From NCBI RefSeq assembly GCF_009742705.1, contig NZ_WPCU01000010.1, positions 569,327 to 633,326 of the forward strand: a stretch of DNA of 64,000 nucleotides. Reading direction: 5' to 3'. Both the position numbers and the translations under genes were made by a program. This DNA comes from Auraticoccus cholistanensis (lineage in GTDB: Bacteria; Actinomycetota; Actinomycetes; Propionibacteriales; Propionibacteriaceae). Position 1 is the first letter of the stretch; each line of letters begins with the position of its first letter. Positions 1 to 8,373 of the stretch are shown here, piece after piece. The notes beneath the pieces were generated by a model. That model had not been told where the DNA came from and made no database searches. It was given only the letters and a program-made list of their open reading frames with translations.

Positions 1-127
1 CGTCGACGAGCTCCTGGGCGCGGGCCTTGGAGAAGGAGGCGAGCGCGGACTCGGCCGCCGCCAGCAGGGCGGCCACCACGGCCAGCACGCCGGCGGAGAC
101 CAGCAGCACGACGTCGGCCTGGGTCAC
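1..127 (-). CDS. CNNM/hemolysin-family membrane protein, N-terminal fragment
   Basis: Only the first 42 codons lie in the window; the gene runs off the left edge. The GTG start at 127 is preceded by GGAGGG at a good distance. The visible residues form one hydrophobic helix (about residues 5-24, rich in V, L and A) followed by AAESALASFSKARAQEL. That pattern is typical of the first membrane segment of CNNM/CBS-domain proteins (CorC/HlyC type, proposed Mg2+ or Co2+ exporters). The gene follows ybeY after 45 bp on the same strand, which is the usual actinobacterial order phoH-ybeY-CNNM-era. The fragment is too short to show CBS domains, so the family call rests on this helix and the gene order. 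Confidence 0.7.
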   Translation of the reverse strand, partial: MTQADVVLLVSAGVLAVVAALLAAAESALASFSKARAQELVD

Positions 128-172
128 CGCGCCGCCCTCCGGGCCGCCGGCGGGGGTTGGTCGTCGTCCACC

Positions 173-643
173 TCAGCGCCCCCGGGCGAGCGGGCGCTCG
201 TCGGCCCAGGCGGCCAGCAGCGCGTCCTTGAGGTCGAACATGACCTTCTTCTCCTCGGGCTCGGCGTGGTCGTGACCGAGCAGGTGCAGCAGGCCGTGCA
301 CCAGCAGGTACTCCGCCTCCTGCTCGGCGGTCCGGCCGTGCTCGGCGGCCTGCCGGCTGGTGACGCTCGGGCACAGCACGATGTCGCCCAGCAGCCCCTC
401 CGGCGGGTCCTCGTCGTCCAGCGGGGCGCGCAGCTCGTCCATCGGGAAGGAGAGCACGTCGGTGGGACCGGGCTCGCCCATGAACCGCTCGTGGTAGGCC
501 GACATGGTCTCCTCGTCGACCAGCACGATGCTCAGCTCGGCCAGCGGGTGGATCCGCAGCCGGTCCAGCACGAACGTCGCCAGGGCCACCAGGCCAGCGG
601 TGTCGACCTGCTGGCCCGACTCGTTGTTGAGCTCGACCGTCAC
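173..643 (-). CDS. ybeY: Endoribonuclease YbeY (rRNA maturation factor)
   Basis: A protein of 156 aa, the normal length for YbeY, a zinc-dependent endoribonuclease acting in 16S rRNA 3' end maturation and ribosome quality control. The metal-binding motif H116-GLL-H120-LLGHD-H126 matches the family pattern HGxLHLxGxDH, and the upstream DVLSFPMD segment (about residues 62-69) is also typical. The start is GTG at 643. It lies 10 bp after the end of phoH on the same strand, so the two are probably cotranscribed, as in most actinobacteria. Confidence 0.97.
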   Translation of the reverse strand: MTVELNNESGQQVDTAGLVALATFVLDRLRIHPLAELSIVLVDEETMSAYHERFMGEPGPTDVLSFPMDELRAPLDDEDPPEGLLGDIVLCPSVTSRQAAEHGRTAEQEAEYLLVHGLLHLLGHDHAEPEEKKVMFDLKDALLAAWADERPLARGR

Positions 644-653
644 CGCGGGCCCG

Positions 654-1781
654 TCACCGGTTCGAGCGGCGGCGTGCGCCGTTCTGCTCGGCCTGCACCG
701 ACTCGAACTGGTCGTAGGCGGCGACGATCCGCCCGACCAGCTTGTGCCGCACCACGTCGTGGTTGGTGAGCTGGCAGAAGGCGATGTCCTCCACGCCCTC
801 GAGCACGCCCTGCACCGCGCGCAGACCGCTGCGGGTGCCCCCGGGCAGGTCGACCTGGGTGATGTCGCCGGTGACCACCATCTTGGCCCCGAACCCGAGC
901 CGGGTCAGGAACATCTTCATCTGCTCCATCGAGGTGTTCTGGGCCTCGTCGAGGATGATGAAGGCGTCGTTGAGGGTGCGCCCGCGCATGTAGGCCAGCG
1001 GGGCCACCTCGATGGTGCCGGAGGTCAGCAGCCGCGGGATCGAGTCGGGGTCGACCATGTCGTGCAGCGCGTCGTAGAGCGGACGCAGGTAGGGGTCGAT
1101 CTTCTCGTTCAGCGTGCCGGGCAGGAAGCCCAGGCTCTCCCCCGCCTCGACCGCCGGCCGGGTCAGGATGATGCGGTTGACGTCCTTGCGCTGCAGCGCC
1201 TGCACCGCCTTCGCCATGGCCAGGTAGGTCTTGCCGGTACCGGCGGGGCCGATGCCGAACACGACGGTGTGGCGGTCGATGGCGTCGACGTAGCGCTTCT
1301 GGTTCAGCGTCTTGGGCCGGATCGTCCTGCCGCGGTTGGACAGGATGTTCTGGGTCAGCACCTCGGCCGGGGTGGTGTCGGCGCTCTGGCCCATCATCGA
1401 GACCAGCCGCTCGACGGTGTCGGCGGCCAGACCCTGGCCGGTGCGCAGCACGGTGATCATCTCGGTCAGCACGTCGGCGCCCTGGGCGATGGCCTCGGGG
1501 GCGCCGGTGAGGGTGACCTCGTTGCCCCGCACGTGGATGTCGGCGTCCAGCTCGCGCTCGAGGATCCGCAGGAACTCGTCGCGGGGGCCGAGGACGTTGA
1601 CCATGTCGATGGAGGTGGGGACGGTGATGCGGCGGGTGCCGCCGACCTCCGCGGTGGTGGCGAGCGCCGGCCCCTCACCGGTGGTGGGGTGGATGCTCGC
1701 GCCCTGTGGTGTCGTCAGGATGGTCCTCCGTGGTTCCGCCGGGACGTCAGTGGCCTCCGGCGATCGTGTCTGTGCCGCCAT
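654..1781 (-). CDS. phoH: PhoH-family ATPase
   Basis: A protein of 375 aa from the ATG at 1781. Residues 50-115 look like a KH-type nucleic-acid-binding region, and the PhoH ATPase domain follows with Walker A GPAGTGKT (178-185) and Walker [10 protein letters not shown] (274-282). PhoH proteins are RNA-linked ATPases that almost always sit next to ybeY, as here. The start is uncertain. The ATG at 1781 has no real Shine-Dalgarno, while a CTG at 1718 follows a GGAGG by 6 nt and would give a 354-aa protein beginning MTTPQG. A TAGGAT -10-like hexamer overlaps the ATG at 1781, which would also favour the downstream start. Confidence 0.95.
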   Translation of the reverse strand: MAAQTRSPEATDVPAEPRRTILTTPQGASIHPTTGEGPALATTAEVGGTRRITVPTSIDMVNVLGPRDEFLRILERELDADIHVRGNEVTLTGAPEAIAQGADVLTEMITVLRTGQGLAADTVERLVSMMGQSADTTPAEVLTQNILSNRGRTIRPKTLNQKRYVDAIDRHTVVFGIGPAGTGKTYLAMAKAVQALQRKDVNRIILTRPAVEAGESLGFLPGTLNEKIDPYLRPLYDALHDMVDPDSIPRLLTSGTIEVAPLAYMRGRTLNDAFIILDEAQNTSMEQMKMFLTRLGFGAKMVVTGDITQVDLPGGTRSGLRAVQGVLEGVEDIAFCQLTNHDVVRHKLVGRIVAAYDQFESVQAEQNGARRRSNR

Positions 1782-1830
1782 CCTACGTCGCCGACGCCCG
1801 GCGCCCCAGGGAGTTGCCGGAAGCGGCCAG

Positions 1831-1861
1831 GTGGCGCGCGGAGGCCGGCTCCGCACGCCAC
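1831..1861 (-). terminator. Stem-loop terminator after the DUF5709 gene
   Basis: Two arms of 13 nt (1831-1843 and 1849-1861) pair along their full length when one U-G wobble on the minus-strand RNA is allowed, around a 5-nt loop. The hairpin begins 10 nt beyond the stop codon of the DUF5709 gene and lies upstream of phoH. It has no clear U tract, which is common in high-GC actinobacteria. Confidence 0.55.
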
Positions 1862-1870
1862 CCGGGGTGG

Positions 1871-2389
1871 TCAGACCCGCAGGTCCGGGTCGTCGGGCAG
1901 CGTGACGGTGTCGTCGTCCACCACGTGCACGGCGGCCTCCTCGGCCCCGGCACCGGCGTTGTCGATGCCGACGTCGGTGGCCACCAGGTCCTTCTCGACG
2001 TCGGGCACGCCCATCCCCTCCCCGCCGGAGGAGGAGGTCAGCCGGCCGGCCCGCTCGTCGCCCACCTGGGCGTCGTCGAGGAACTCCGCGTCCTCGGCCA
2101 CGACGTCCTCCGCGGTGGTGTCGGAGTCCAGGGTCTGCGGGGCGGGCAGGTCGTCGTCCACGCCGATGTCGGGCTCCTCCTGGGCGATCCGCTGGTCGAG
2201 GGTCTCGCCCTCGCGCTGCTCGGCGACGGTGTTGCCGAAGCCCTCGGCCGCCGACCAGCCGTCGGGGGCCGTGAAGCCCTGGTCGAGCGGGTCGTCGCCG
2301 GGCTTCTCGTCCTCCAGGGTGCGGTGGAACTCGCCCTGGTCCAGCTGCTCGGCCTCGTCGGGGACGATGTCGTCTGAGTAGTCGCTCAT
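1871..2389 (-). CDS. DUF5709 domain protein (acidic, function unknown)
   Basis: A protein of 172 aa starting at the ATG at 2389, with GAGGAG 5 nt upstream. It is very acidic and soluble, with no signal peptide or membrane segment. The composition and motifs such as LDQGFTAPDGWSAAEGFGNT and ETLDQRIAQEEPD match the actinobacterial DUF5709 family, whose function is unknown. The central part (LPAPQTLDSDTTAEDV and following) appears disordered. It lies 44 bp downstream of the Dps gene on the same strand and is followed by a strong hairpin, so it may be read with dps as a stress-related pair. That pairing is inferred only from position. Confidence 0.85.
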   Translation of the reverse strand: MSDYSDDIVPDEAEQLDQGEFHRTLEDEKPGDDPLDQGFTAPDGWSAAEGFGNTVAEQREGETLDQRIAQEEPDIGVDDDLPAPQTLDSDTTAEDVVAEDAEFLDDAQVGDERAGRLTSSSGGEGMGVPDVEKDLVATDVGIDNAGAGAEEAAVHVVDDDTVTLPDDPDLRV

Positions 2390-2433
2390 GGTGCTCCTCG
2401 CTGTGTCGGGTCGGTGGTCCTGGGCGGGACCGC

Positions 2434-2949
2434 TCAGGTGAGCGGGGTCCCGGCGCCCTCGCGGATCGGCGGCGGCGGGGTCACGTTGGCCTCGCGGTTC
2501 TCCGCGCCGACCATCCAGGCCAGCTGCTCCAGCCGCTCCAGGATGCCGTGCAGGATGTCGGCGCTGGTCGGGTCCTCGGCGTCGACGGCGTCGTGCACCT
2601 CCCGCATCCGGGCGCAGGCGGCGTACATGGCCGCCACCACCAGGTCGACGGTCGTGGTCGTGTCCACCTCGCCCTCGGGGAAGGGCGGCAGCGAGGTCTT
2701 CTCGGCCACCGTGGTCGCCCGGCCGTCGGGGGTGATGTAGAGCGCGCGCATGCGCTCGGCCACGTCGTCGGAGAACTGGCGGGCGGCGTCGACGATCTCG
2801 TCGAGCTGCAGGTGCAGGTCGCGGAAGTTGCGGCCGACCACGTTCCAGTGGGCCTGCTTGCCCTGCAGGTGCAGCTCGATCAGGTCCACGTGCACCGCCT
2901 GAAGGTGGTCGGCCAGCTCCTGGGACGCCTTGAAGGCCGGTCTCACCAT
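2434..2949 (-). CDS. dps: Dps-family ferritin-like DNA-protection protein
   Basis: A protein of 171 aa, typical for Dps, which forms dodecamers that oxidise and store Fe2+ and protect DNA during starvation and oxidative stress. The signature KQAHWNVVG with H34, then LH46xxLD50E and D61/D62...E65, supplies the inter-subunit ferroxidase ligands. The start is ATG 2949 with a purine-rich AGGAGAGGAGA ribosome binding site. The C-terminus is a short proline-rich tail rather than the Lys-rich DNA-binding tail of mycobacterial Dps. The 5' region contains two perfect stem-loops (2972-2992 and 3006-3028). Confidence 0.93.
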   Translation of the reverse strand: MVRPAFKASQELADHLQAVHVDLIELHLQGKQAHWNVVGRNFRDLHLQLDEIVDAARQFSDDVAERMRALYITPDGRATTVAEKTSLPPFPEGEVDTTTTVDLVVAAMYAACARMREVHDAVDAEDPTSADILHGILERLEQLAWMVGAENREANVTPPPPIREGAGTPLT

Positions 2950-2971
2950 GCTGTTCTCCTCTCCTCGCTCG

Positions 2972-2992
2972 CGGCCGGTCGGTCACCGGCCG
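2972..2992 (-). promoter_or_regulatory. Stem-loop in the dps leader
   Basis: Perfect 8-bp arms CGGCCGGT/ACCGGCCG with a 5-nt loop, beginning 23 nt upstream of the dps start codon and just upstream of its ribosome binding site. It could modulate translation or simply reflect GC richness. No regulator is implied. Confidence 0.3.
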
Positions 2993-3005
2993 GCTCGTCA
3001 CGCAC

Positions 3006-3028
3006 ACGGCCCCGCATGACGGGGCCGT
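3006..3028. promoter_or_regulatory. Perfect 9-bp inverted repeat between divergent dps and protease genes
   Basis: ACGGCCCCG (3006-3014) and CGGGGCCGT (3020-3028) are exact inverted copies around CATGA. The repeat lies in the 259-bp divergent region, 57 bp upstream of the dps start and 61 bp upstream of the protease -35 box. As both neighbours are transcribed away from it, it is not a terminator for either. An operator or a leader hairpin for dps is more likely. Confidence 0.4.
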
Positions 3029-3088
3029 CGCGACGTTACCCGGCCCCGGCCGAGCCACACCGCCGGCCGCCCGGACGCAGGACCGCCC

Positions 3089-3117
3089 TTGACGGCGTCC
3101 GGGCCGGTGCTTAGCGT
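3089..3117 (+). promoter_or_regulatory. Promoter for the secreted serine protease
   Basis: TTGACG (3089-3094), a 17-bp spacer and TAGCGT (3112-3117) form a good housekeeping-sigma promoter of the actinobacterial type. Transcription would begin near 3124, giving an 85-nt leader before the GTG at 3209. Confidence 0.65.
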
Positions 3118-3208
3118 CGGCGCCACGCTCCGCCTCCGGGCGGATCGGCAGAGTGACCCACCCCCCTGTCGCTCGGCCCCCGAAGCGACGCCACAGGAAG
3201 GCTCAGCC

Positions 3209-4390
3209 GTGACCCACCCCCGTCCCGCACGCCCCCGCGTGCTCACCCTGGCCGTCGCCGCCCTCACCGCCTGCGCGGTGGTCGGCGGCGTCGGACCGGC
3301 CCCCGCCTCGGCCGAGGCCCGCTCCGGCATGGAGCAGGCGCTCGCCCGCAGCGAGGGCACCACCGTGGCCCAGGCCCGCCAGCAGATCGCCACCGAGAAC
3401 GCCCTCAGCGCCAAGGCCGCCCGCCTCGACGCCTCCCTCGCCGACAGCGAGCACGCCGGCAGCTGGATCGCCGGCGACGAGCTCGTGGTGGCGGTCACCA
3501 CCGACGAGGCGGCGGCCGAGGTCCGTGCCGCGGGCGCCAGGCCCGAGACCGTCCGGCGCAGCCAGGCCGACCTTGACGCCGTCCAGGCCCGGCTCGACCG
3601 CCTGGCCCGCACCGGCGGGGCCGGCGGCGTGCTCAGCTGGGGCGCCGACCCCCGCTCCAACGCCGTGACCGTCGAGGTGGCCGCCGGCGCCGACGACGCC
3701 GCCACCGAGGCCTTCGTGGCCGAGGCCGAGGAGCTGGGCGCGGAGGTCGTGCGCAGCGGGGCCGAGATCCGTCCGCTGGCCTCGGTGCTGGGCGGCCAGG
3801 AGTACGTCATCGACAACGCCTACGTGTGCTCCACCGGCTTCGGCGCCCGCGACTCCGCCGGCCGCCCGGTGGTGGTGACCGCGGGGCACTGCACCGAGGG
3901 CGCCAGCCGCTTCACCTTCCGGGGCACCACACTCGGCACGCACCGCAGCACCCGCTTCCCCGGCGACGACTGGGGCACCATCGCCGCCGCCAGCACGCAC
4001 ACCCTGGTGGCCGCGGTCGACACCTACGACGGCTCCTCCGTCCGGGTCGCCGGGTCCACGGCGGCCGCGGTGGGCGCCAACCTGTGCAAGAGCGGACGGA
4101 CCACCGACTGGACCTGCGGACGGGTCACCGGGCTCAACCGCACGGTCAACTACGGCGGCGGTGACATCGTCAGCGGGCTGACCGAGCACACCGCCTGCGT
4201 CGAGCAGGGCGACTCCGGCGGCGCCAACGTCTCCGGCACGCAGGCCCAGGGGGTCAGCAGCGGCGGCGCCCTCTACAGCTCCGGCGGCAGCCTCGTCTGC
4301 GGCGAGAAGGTGGGCCAGCGCAACGCCGCCTACTTCCAGCCGCTGAACGAGGTGCTGCAGCGCGAGGGGCTGCGGCTGCTGACCAGCTGA
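3209..4390 (+). CDS. Secreted S1-family serine protease with pro-region (streptogrisin-like)
   Basis: A preproprotein of 393 aa. GTG 3209 is chosen because AGGAAGG lies 7 nt upstream and the protein then begins with a signal peptide (basic RPARPR, hydrophobic core, ASA cleavage site near residue 34). Residues 35-190 are a charged pro-region like that of alpha-lytic protease/streptogrisin proteases, which acts as a folding chaperone. The catalytic domain has H227 (TAGHC), D254 (GDDWG) and S336 (GDSGG), and three probable disulfides (C207-C228, C293-C303, C330-C364). It has no C-terminal substrate-binding domain. It ends at a strong bidirectional terminator shared with rsmE. Confidence 0.92.
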   Translation: MTHPRPARPRVLTLAVAALTACAVVGGVGPAPASAEARSGMEQALARSEGTTVAQARQQIATENALSAKAARLDASLADSEHAGSWIAGDELVVAVTTDEAAAEVRAAGARPETVRRSQADLDAVQARLDRLARTGGAGGVLSWGADPRSNAVTVEVAAGADDAATEAFVAEAEELGAEVVRSGAEIRPLASVLGGQEYVIDNAYVCSTGFGARDSAGRPVVVTAGHCTEGASRFTFRGTTLGTHRSTRFPGDDWGTIAAASTHTLVAAVDTYDGSSVRVAGSTAAAVGANLCKSGRTTDWTCGRVTGLNRTVNYGGGDIVSGLTEHTACVEQGDSGGANVSGTQAQGVSSGGALYSSGGSLVCGEKVGQRNAAYFQPLNEVLQREGLRLLTS

Positions 4391-4406
4391 GGGGCACCAC
4401 CCGCGC

Positions 4407-4439
4407 GCCGGCCGGTGGGCCCCCGGCTCACCGGCCGGC
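4407..4439. terminator. Bidirectional terminator between protease gene and rsmE
   Basis: An exact 11-bp stem (4407-4417 with 4429-4439) encloses an 11-nt loop in the 37-bp gap between two convergent genes. It overlaps the last codons of rsmE. There is no T tract on either side. Confidence 0.65.
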
Positions 4440-5162
4440 CAGCGCCAGCAGCTGCGCGACGGCCACCACCCCGGCGGTGGAGGTGCGCAGCACGGTGTCG
4501 GTGAGCAGCACCGGGCGCCCGCCGGCCCCGGCCAGGGCGGACAGCTCCTCATCGGTGATGCCGCCCTCGGGCCCGACCACCAGCGCCAGCGAACCGCCGA
4601 CCGGCGGCGGGTCGGCGGCCAGCGTCCGGGCGGCGGACTCGTGCAGCACCAGCACGTGGTCGACCCCGGCCAGCCGCGGCACCAGCTGGCGGGTGCTGTG
4701 CACCGGCTCGACCACCGGGACGCTCAGCCGGCGCGACTGCTTGGCCGCCTCGCGGGCACTGGCCTGCCACCTCGCCCGGGACCGCTCGCCGCGCTCGCCC
4801 TGCCAGCGCACGACCGAGCGCGCCGACTGCCAGGGCACCACCACGTCCACCCCGACCTCGGTCAGCACCTCCACCGCCAGCTCGGCCCGGTCGCCCTTGG
4901 GCAGGGCCTGCACCACCGTCAGGTGCCAGGGGCGCGGGGTCTCGGTCAGCAGCTCCCGGACCAGCACCCGGACCTCGGAGCGCTCGGCCGAGACCACCTC
5001 GCCGCGGACGCCGCGGCCCCCGCCGTCGGCGAGCACCACCGACTCCCCCGGGGCCAGCCGCTTGACCGTGGCGGCGTGACGGCCCTCCGGCCCGTCCAGC
5101 AGCACGGTGTCCCCCACCGCCGGCGACGGCTGCAGGGGGTGCAGGAAGCAGGGGTCAGTCAT
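4428..5162 (-). CDS. rsmE: 16S rRNA (uracil(1498)-N(3))-methyltransferase
   Basis: A protein of 244 aa, the usual RsmE length. It has an N-terminal PUA-like RNA-binding region (1-75) and a SPOUT methyltransferase domain with the knot motifs LVVGPEGGI (194-202) and LRTSTA (225-230). It methylates U1498 of 16S rRNA using S-adenosylmethionine. The start codon ATG 5162 overlaps the last 8 nt of dnaJ, so translation is probably coupled. The hrcA-dnaJ-rsmE order is conserved in actinobacteria. Confidence 0.97.
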   Translation of the reverse strand: MTDPCFLHPLQPSPAVGDTVLLDGPEGRHAATVKRLAPGESVVLADGGGRGVRGEVVSAERSEVRVLVRELLTETPRPWHLTVVQALPKGDRAELAVEVLTEVGVDVVVPWQSARSVVRWQGERGERSRARWQASAREAAKQSRRLSVPVVEPVHSTRQLVPRLAGVDHVLVLHESAARTLAADPPPVGGSLALVVGPEGGITDEELSALAGAGGRPVLLTDTVLRTSTAGVVAVAQLLALAGR

Positions 5163-6333
5163 GCCCGCCGAAGGCCTCGCGGAGGCGGGAGAACACGCCC
5201 TTGCCGGTCTTCTGCACCGTGGGCTGCACGGTGGCCTCGTCGCGCAGCTCGGCCAGGCGGCGCAGCAGCTCGCGCTGCTCCTCGTCCAGCCGGGTCGGGG
5301 TCTGCACCAGGAAGGTGACGCCCAGGTCGCCCCGGCCGCCGCCGCGCAGCCGCGGCACGCCCTGGCCGGGGACGGCCACCCGCGCCCCGGACTGGGTGCC
5401 GGCGGGCACCTCCAGCTCGACCTCGGGCTCGCCGAGGTCGTCGTCGGGACGGTCGGCGGCCAGCGTCTGCACGGTCACCGTGGTGCCCAGCGCGGCGGCG
5501 GTCATCGGGATCCGCACCACCATCTCCAGGTCGTCGCCCTCGCGGCGGAAGACGTCGTGGTTGCGCACGGCCAGCTCGACGAAGAGGTCCCCGGCGGGAC
5601 CGCCGCCGGGGCCGACCTCGCCGTGGTTGGCCAGGTGGATCCGGTTGCCGGTGGCCACCCCGGCCGGGATCTTGACGTTGATGGTGCGCTGGGCGCGGAC
5701 GCGGCCCTCCCCGGCGCACTCGTGGCAGGGGTTGGGGATGATCGTCCCGTAGCCGCGGCAGCCGGGGCAGGGCTGGGTGGTGCGGATGTCGCCCAGGAAG
5801 GAGCGCTGCACCGCGGTGACCTCGCCCTGGCCGTGGCAGGTGGGGCACCGGGTGGGCTCGCCGCCGTCGGCCGCGCCCTTGCCGCTGCAGACCGGGCACA
5901 GCACGGCCGTGTCGACCCGGACCGGCTTGGTGATGCCGAACGCCGCCTCGGCCAGGTCCAGCTGCAGCCGGACGAGCGCGTCCTGGCCGCGGCGCACCCG
6001 CGAGCGGGGGCCGCGGGTGGCCTGGCCGCCGAACATGGCGTCGACGAGGTTGGTGAAGTCGAAGCCGGCGCTGCCGCCGAACCCGCCGGGGAAGCCCTGG
6101 CCGCCGAAGCCGCCCATCGAGCTCGGGTCGCCGCCGCGGTCGTAGATGTCGCGCTTGCGGGGGTCCTTGAGGGTCTCGTAGGCCTCGTTGATCTGCTTGA
6201 ACTTCTCGTTGGCGTCCTCGGTCTGGGCGACGTCGGGGTGCACCTTCATGGCCAGCTTGCGGTAGGCCTTCTTGATCTGGTCCTCGGTCGCGTCGCGCGG
6301 GACGCCCAGGACCTCGTAGTAGTCGGTGCTCAT
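5155..6333 (-). CDS. dnaJ: Molecular chaperone DnaJ
   Basis: A protein of 392 aa with all DnaJ parts: J domain (1-65, HPD at 32-34), a short Gly/Phe-rich segment (70-95), four CxxCxGxG-type zinc motifs (C146/C149, C163/C166, C189/C192, C203/C206) and the C-terminal substrate-binding domains. It stimulates DnaK ATPase activity and binds unfolded protein. It lies 80 bp downstream of hrcA and is therefore probably under CIRCE/HrcA heat-shock control. This is the hrcA-linked DnaJ (often called DnaJ2 in actinobacteria). A dnaK-operon copy is not in the window. Confidence 0.97.
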   Translation of the reverse strand: MSTDYYEVLGVPRDATEDQIKKAYRKLAMKVHPDVAQTEDANEKFKQINEAYETLKDPRKRDIYDRGGDPSSMGGFGGQGFPGGFGGSAGFDFTNLVDAMFGGQATRGPRSRVRRGQDALVRLQLDLAEAAFGITKPVRVDTAVLCPVCSGKGAADGGEPTRCPTCHGQGEVTAVQRSFLGDIRTTQPCPGCRGYGTIIPNPCHECAGEGRVRAQRTINVKIPAGVATGNRIHLANHGEVGPGGGPAGDLFVELAVRNHDVFRREGDDLEMVVRIPMTAAALGTTVTVQTLAADRPDDDLGEPEVELEVPAGTQSGARVAVPGQGVPRLRGGGRGDLGVTFLVQTPTRLDEEQRELLRRLAELRDEATVQPTVQKTGKGVFSRLREAFGGHD

Positions 6334-6374
6334 CGTCGTGTCGTCGTCCTTCTTCCCGGGTGCGCGGGTGGGAG

Positions 6375-6392
6375 GGGCCAGCGGCGTGGCCC
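6375..6392 (-). terminator. Weak hairpin between hrcA and dnaJ
   Basis: GGGCCA and TGGCCC (6 bp, 6-nt loop) lie 22 nt after the hrcA stop codon, inside the 80-bp spacer before dnaJ. It could attenuate readthrough or act as a processing site. There is no T tract. Confidence 0.25.
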
Positions 6393-6413
6393 GTGGTCGG
6401 GTGGGCGGGCGGG

Positions 6414-7430
6414 TCAGCTCTCGGCGAGGAAGCGGCCGACGTAGCGGGCCACGGCTCGCACCGAGGCCATGGTGGAGGGGTAGTCCATGCGGGTGGGCCC
6501 CACCACGCCCAGGCTGGCCCAGATGTCGCCGTCGCTGCCGTAGGCGCTGGCCACCAGGGAGGTGGTCTGCAGCTCACGGTACGGGTTCTCCTGCCCGATC
6601 CGCACCGTGACGTCGCCCGGGGTGGCCGCCTCGCCCAGCAGCTTGAGCAGCACCACCTGCTCCTCGAGGGCCTCCAGCACCGGCTTGACCGTCGTCTCGA
6701 ACTCGTCGCCGAACCGGGTCAGGTTCGGCACCCCGCCCACCACCACGCGGGTGGCCGTGCTGGTGCCGAGGACCTCGAGCAGGGTGCTGCTGACCTGGGC
6801 GGCCATCGCGCCGAGGTGCGGGGGGACGTGGTCGGCCATCGTGCCCAGGCTGCTGGCGGCGTCGGTCAGGCTGGCACCGGCGGTGGCCGCGTTGACCAGG
6901 GTGCGCAGCTCGGCCAGGTCGGCCTCGCCGTGCCCGGGCAGGTCCACCGAGCGCTGGTGCACCTTGCCGGTGCTGGTGATGACGATGGCCAGCACCCGGT
7001 CGGCGCTGAGCGAGACGAGCTCGATGTGGCGCAGCGACTCGCTGCTGAGCACCGGGTACTGCACGATCGCGACCTGGCGGGTGACCTGGGCCAGCAGCCG
7101 GACGGTGCGGCCCACCACGTCGTCGAGGTCGAGGGCGCCGGAGAGGAAGGTGCTGATGGCGCGGCGCTCCGCCGGCGACAGCGGCTTGACCCCGGCGAGG
7201 CGGTCGATGAAGAGCCGGTAGCCCTTGTCGGTGGGGATGCGCCCGGCGCTGGTGTGGGGCTGGGTGATGTACCCCTCCTCCTCCAGCGCGGCCATGTCGT
7301 TGCGGACGGTGGCCGGCGAGACGCCGAGGTTGTGGCGCTCGACCAGGGCCTTGGAACCGACCGGCTCCTGGCTGGAGACGTAGTCGGACACGATGGCCCG
7401 CAGCACCTGCAGCTTCCTGTCCTCCAGCAC
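6414..7430 (-). CDS. hrcA: Heat-inducible transcription repressor HrcA
   Basis: A protein of 338 aa. The GTG at 7430 is preferred because a long GGAGGAGGAGG precedes it by 2 nt and the protein then starts [13 protein letters not shown], the usual HrcA N-terminus. A winged-helix DNA-binding domain (1-75) is followed by the HrcA core with GAF-like fold. HrcA represses chaperone genes by binding CIRCE, and a perfect CIRCE element lies 26 bp upstream of the start. The operon with dnaJ is therefore autoregulated and heat induced. Confidence 0.96.
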   Translation of the reverse strand: MLEDRKLQVLRAIVSDYVSSQEPVGSKALVERHNLGVSPATVRNDMAALEEEGYITQPHTSAGRIPTDKGYRLFIDRLAGVKPLSPAERRAISTFLSGALDLDDVVGRTVRLLAQVTRQVAIVQYPVLSSESLRHIELVSLSADRVLAIVITSTGKVHQRSVDLPGHGEADLAELRTLVNAATAGASLTDAASSLGTMADHVPPHLGAMAAQVSSTLLEVLGTSTATRVVVGGVPNLTRFGDEFETTVKPVLEALEEQVVLLKLLGEAATPGDVTVRIGQENPYRELQTTSLVASAYGSDGDIWASLGVVGPTRMDYPSTMASVRAVARYVGRFLAES

Positions 7431-7455
7431 GTCCTCCTCCTCCCCGCACGGGGCG

Positions 7456-7484
7456 ACTGGCACTCCTCCCGGCAGAGTGCCAGT
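7456..7484. promoter_or_regulatory. CIRCE operator
   Basis: ACTGGCACTC (7456-7465), a 9-nt spacer and GAGTGCCAGT (7475-7484) form a perfect 10-bp inverted repeat. It matches the CIRCE layout (TTAGCACTC-N9-GAGTGCTAA) with GC-shifted outer bases. A -10-like TAGACT for hrcA (7487 down to 7482) overlaps one arm, so bound HrcA would block hrcA transcription. The divergent MBL hydrolase gene starts only 10 bp beyond the other arm and may also be affected. Confidence 0.93.
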
Positions 7485-7493
7485 CTAGCCGTT

Positions 7494-8360
7494 GTGCAAC
7501 CAGGAGCGGGTAGGTCCGGGTCGTGGCAGCTGGTGGCCGACCGGGTGTGGAGGGCCGTGGCCGAGCCGGACTCGGTCACCGTGGCGGTGGTGGCCGGCGA
7601 GGAGGCGGCGCTGGTGGTCGACCCCGGTTCCACGCCGGAGCAGGGCCGGGCGCTGCGGGCCGAGGCCGAGGAGCTGACCGGGCTGCCGGTGCGCGGCGCG
7701 GTGGCCACCCACGCCCACTCCGACCACGCCTTCGGGCTCGCCGCCTTCGACGACCTGACCACCTGGGGCCACGAGGGCCTGGCCGAGGCGCTGAGGGCGG
7801 AGCCGGCCCGCACGGCGGCCCGCCGGCTCGGGCTGGACCCGGCCGCGCTGGCGGCCCCCAACCGTCCCTTCGCGCTGGCGGCCGGTGTGGACCTCGGCGG
7901 TCGCTGGGTCGAGCTGGCCCACCTGGGCGAGGGCCACACCACCTCCGACGTCGTGGTGGTGGTGGCCGACGCCGGCGTCGTGCTGGTCGGCGACCTGCTG
8001 GAGTCCGCGGGTCCGCCGTGGTGGGGCGAGGACTCGGCCCCGGACGCCTGGCCGGCCACCCTGGACGCCGTGCTCGGTCTGCTGGCCGGCGGCCGCGTCC
8101 GGGCGCTGCCGGGGCACGGTCCCGCCCTCTCCTTCTCCGACGCGCTGCTGCAGCGCGGTCAGGTGGCGGCCGTGGCCGGGGAGATCGAGCGGCTGCTGGT
8201 GGCCGGCACCCCGGTGGAGCAGGCCGCCGCGCAGGGCAGCTGGCCCTTCCCGGTCGAGCACGTCGCCGCCGGCGTCCCCACCGGCTACCGGCGGCTCACC
8301 GAGCGGGGCGTGCGGCCGTCCCGCGACCTGCCGATCACCCCCGTCCGCCGCCCGGACTGA
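7494..8360 (+). CDS. MBL-fold metallo-hydrolase
   Basis: A protein of 288 aa with the metallo-beta-lactamase metal-binding signatures H73-A-H75-S-D77-H78, H148 (GEGHTTSD), D167 (VGDLLES) and H208 (LPGHGP), which together hold a dinuclear metal site. It has no signal peptide, so it is cytoplasmic. The substrate cannot be told; the family includes glyoxalase II-like thioesterases and many hydrolases of small molecules. The GTG at 7494 is the first start in frame and has no ribosome binding site, which would fit a leaderless message; GTG 7533 is an alternative. It diverges from hrcA with CIRCE in between, so heat induction is possible. Confidence 0.85.
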   Translation: MQPGAGRSGSWQLVADRVWRAVAEPDSVTVAVVAGEEAALVVDPGSTPEQGRALRAEAEELTGLPVRGAVATHAHSDHAFGLAAFDDLTTWGHEGLAEALRAEPARTAARRLGLDPAALAAPNRPFALAAGVDLGGRWVELAHLGEGHTTSDVVVVVADAGVVLVGDLLESAGPPWWGEDSAPDAWPATLDAVLGLLAGGRVRALPGHGPALSFSDALLQRGQVAAVAGEIERLLVAGTPVEQAAAQGSWPFPVEHVAAGVPTGYRRLTERGVRPSRDLPITPVRRPD

Positions 8361-8369
8361 CCCCGGGCG
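8349..8369. terminator. Bidirectional terminator hairpin
   Basis: CGCCCGG (8349-8355) pairs exactly with CCGGGCG (8363-8369) around a 7-nt loop, between the convergent MBL hydrolase and inositol-monophosphatase genes. Confidence 0.5.
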
Positions 8370-8373
8370 CCTC

